From contig NZ_PPSL01000005.1 in NCBI RefSeq assembly GCF_002954265.1, forward strand, positions 310,001-374,000: a stretch of DNA of 64,000 bases, given 5' to 3'. Shown one piece after another: positions 63,069 through 64,000 of the stretch; positions within the stretch are counted from its first letter, which is position 1; every line of letters starts with the position of its first letter. Source of the DNA: Flavipsychrobacter stenotrophus (GTDB taxonomy: Bacteria > Bacteroidota > Bacteroidia > Chitinophagales > Chitinophagaceae). The translations under genes were made by a program, and so were the position numbers. The notes below the pieces were generated by a model. That model was not told the DNA's origin and did no database searches. It saw nothing but the letters and a program-made list of their open reading frames with translations.

Positions 63069-64000
63069 TTATTCATTTCCCTGCGGGAGGTCAAATTCTA
63101 TAAACACCGAAGTTCCCTTGCCATATTCTGACTGTATAATGATCCTCCCGTCGAGACTACTTACCCTTGTTTGCAAATTATACAAGCCAATGCCTGTTGT
63201 TACGTTGTCCTTATCAAAGCCCACGCCGTTATCCTCAACTGTTACCGACAGCACATTATCATTCAGCATTAGTTGTACCAATACCTCTGTGGCTTTTGCA
63301 TGCTGCAAAATATTCTTTACCAGCTCCTGCACTATCCTGTATACGTTCAACTTAAAATTCTCTGAAAGGCTATCGAAAGCCCCGTAACTCTGGAAGTCCA
63401 TTCTCAGCCCACCACCTTCCTGTATATTATCACAATACACTCTTAATGCCTCGGGCAAGCTTTGTTTTAACAATACTTCGGGCATAAGATTATGTGCAGT
63501 TTTTCTTATTTCATCGCCCATCTGCCCAAGTATGTCTATAGCTATACGATAATCGGGCGTTCCGCCTCCCTGCCCACCGTCATCCCCCATAGCGCTAAAC
63601 CGCATCATTGCAGCACTTAGCATTCCACCTATGCCATCATGCAATTCACGGGCTATACGGGTGCGCTCATTATCTTCGCTATGTACAGCGGCCTTCAGCA
63701 CCTCTATTTTATGCTCCTGCTCCAGCAGCCTTATTTGCTCAGACTGCAATTGTCGCCGCTGCATCGATATCCGGTAGAAACCTACCGACAGTAACAGTAT
63801 AACCAAAACACCACTACAGGCAATTGCCATCCATATACGCTGATTGTTTATTTTGTTTTGCTGTAGTGCTATTTGCTTATCTTTTTCAGCCGTTTTAAAG
63901 TTGATATCGAGTTGGTTAATTTCTTTTGCCTTTTCAGCATTCATCAGGGTGTCCTTCAACGCAATGAGCGTGTCCATACAATCCAATGCCTTCTTGTATT
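63069..64000 (-). CDS. Sensor histidine kinase, NarX/HisKA_3 type (5' end beyond the window)
   Basis: The frame is open from the stop at 63069 to base 64000, so the true start is outside. The visible 310 residues begin with a TPR-like helical pair (YKKALDCMDTLIALKDTLMN) and a coiled coil, then one membrane helix (IWMAIACSGVLVILLLSVGF). The HisKA_3 dimerisation domain has its His in IARELHDGIGGMLSAAMM, and the HATPase domain follows (QELVKNILQHAKA; VEDNGVGFD; GIGLYNLQTR). The upstream part is probably a set of TPR repeats in the periplasm, a common Bacteroidota layout. Cognate of the LuxR-type regulator. Confidence 0.92.
   Translation of the reverse strand, partial: YKKALDCMDTLIALKDTLMNAEKAKEINQLDINFKTAEKDKQIALQQNKINNQRIWMAIACSGVLVILLLSVGFYRISMQRRQLQSEQIRLLEQEHKIEVLKAAVHSEDNERTRIARELHDGIGGMLSAAMMRFSAMGDDGGQGGGTPDYRIAIDILGQMGDEIRKTAHNLMPEVLLKQSLPEALRVYCDNIQEGGGLRMDFQSYGAFDSLSENFKLNVYRIVQELVKNILQHAKATEVLVQLMLNDNVLSVTVEDNGVGFDKDNVTTGIGLYNLQTRVSSLDGRIIIQSEYGKGTSVFIEFDLPQGNE

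Noticed and set aside
1-64000. tRNA, rRNA, tmRNA or known riboswitch
   Set aside because: Reading both strands of the intergenic regions I found no cloverleaf with a TTCGA arm, no rRNA core sequence and no riboswitch consensus; a covariance search could still find something I cannot see.

Overview
The window looks like a chromosomal segment of a Bacteroidota bacterium, most likely of the Chitinophagia/Chitinophagaceae type. Evidence: two secreted proteins with C-terminal type IX secretion (T9SS) sorting domains, a PorT-like and a PorP/SprF-like T9SS membrane protein, families typical of the phylum (DUF3667, DUF4350, DUF6580-like), several perfect TAnnTTTG -7 promoter boxes, few Shine-Dalgarno sequences and moderate G+C. 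The genus-level placement is inference. I recognise no rRNA, tRNA, CRISPR array, prophage or intact insertion sequence.

Layout. 0-4.4 kb (minus strand): 5' part of prfB, a small membrane protein, a propeller lipoprotein, then an ECF sigma factor followed by a membrane-anchored trypsin-like protease whose cytoplasmic N-terminus resembles an anti-sigma factor. 4.6-10.3 kb (minus): a MoxR-type cluster (SpoIIM-like, DUF4129-like, DUF4350, MoxR ATPase, DUF58). Its usual RDD membrane partner sits alone at 35.4 kb. 10.4-17.3 kb: DUF72 protein, small secreted protein, threonine aldolase, a T9SS cargo, and a 584-residue protein with a degenerate RelA/SpoT synthetase fold. 17.3-23.6 kb: an MMPL exporter, a DUF1573-UbiA-membrane protein operon, an NlpE-like protein and trhO. 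23.8-33.7 kb: a giant TraB/GumN protein, a TIGR01777 oxidoreductase, a PhoR/PhoB-like pair, a coiled-coil membrane protein, a DEDD exonuclease and holA.

33.7-35.4 kb is a gene-free repeat island: three tandem 96-bp units plus a partial fourth, and further dispersed repeats whose relatives occur at 6.1, 44.2 and 49.4 kb. 35.4-37.8 kb: RDD protein, then tatC-rpiB. 37.8-41.1 kb: an NHL-repeat T9SS cargo carrying a frameshift at a run of ten G, and a lipoprotein. 41.5-47.5 kb: a TolC/adaptor/RND efflux operon with a dispersed repeat between adaptor and pump. 47.6-54.1 kb: DUF3667 protein, 3-methyladenine glycosylase, 3-oxoadipyl-CoA-type thiolase, PAS protein, PorT-like barrel, a candidate small RNA and an acyltransferase. 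54.1-64 kb: a SNF2 ATPase with two SWIM fingers, a PorP/SprF protein, upp, a zinc alcohol dehydrogenase, a pirin, and a NarL/NarX-type two-component pair whose kinase runs off the window.

The most promising leads are the degenerate alarmone-synthetase-like protein, the sigma factor paired with an anti-sigma/protease fusion, the orphan promoter/three-hairpin/terminator unit at 52.8 kb, the homopolymer tract in the NHL protein, and the repeat families, one of which shows a compensatory base-pair change between copies.
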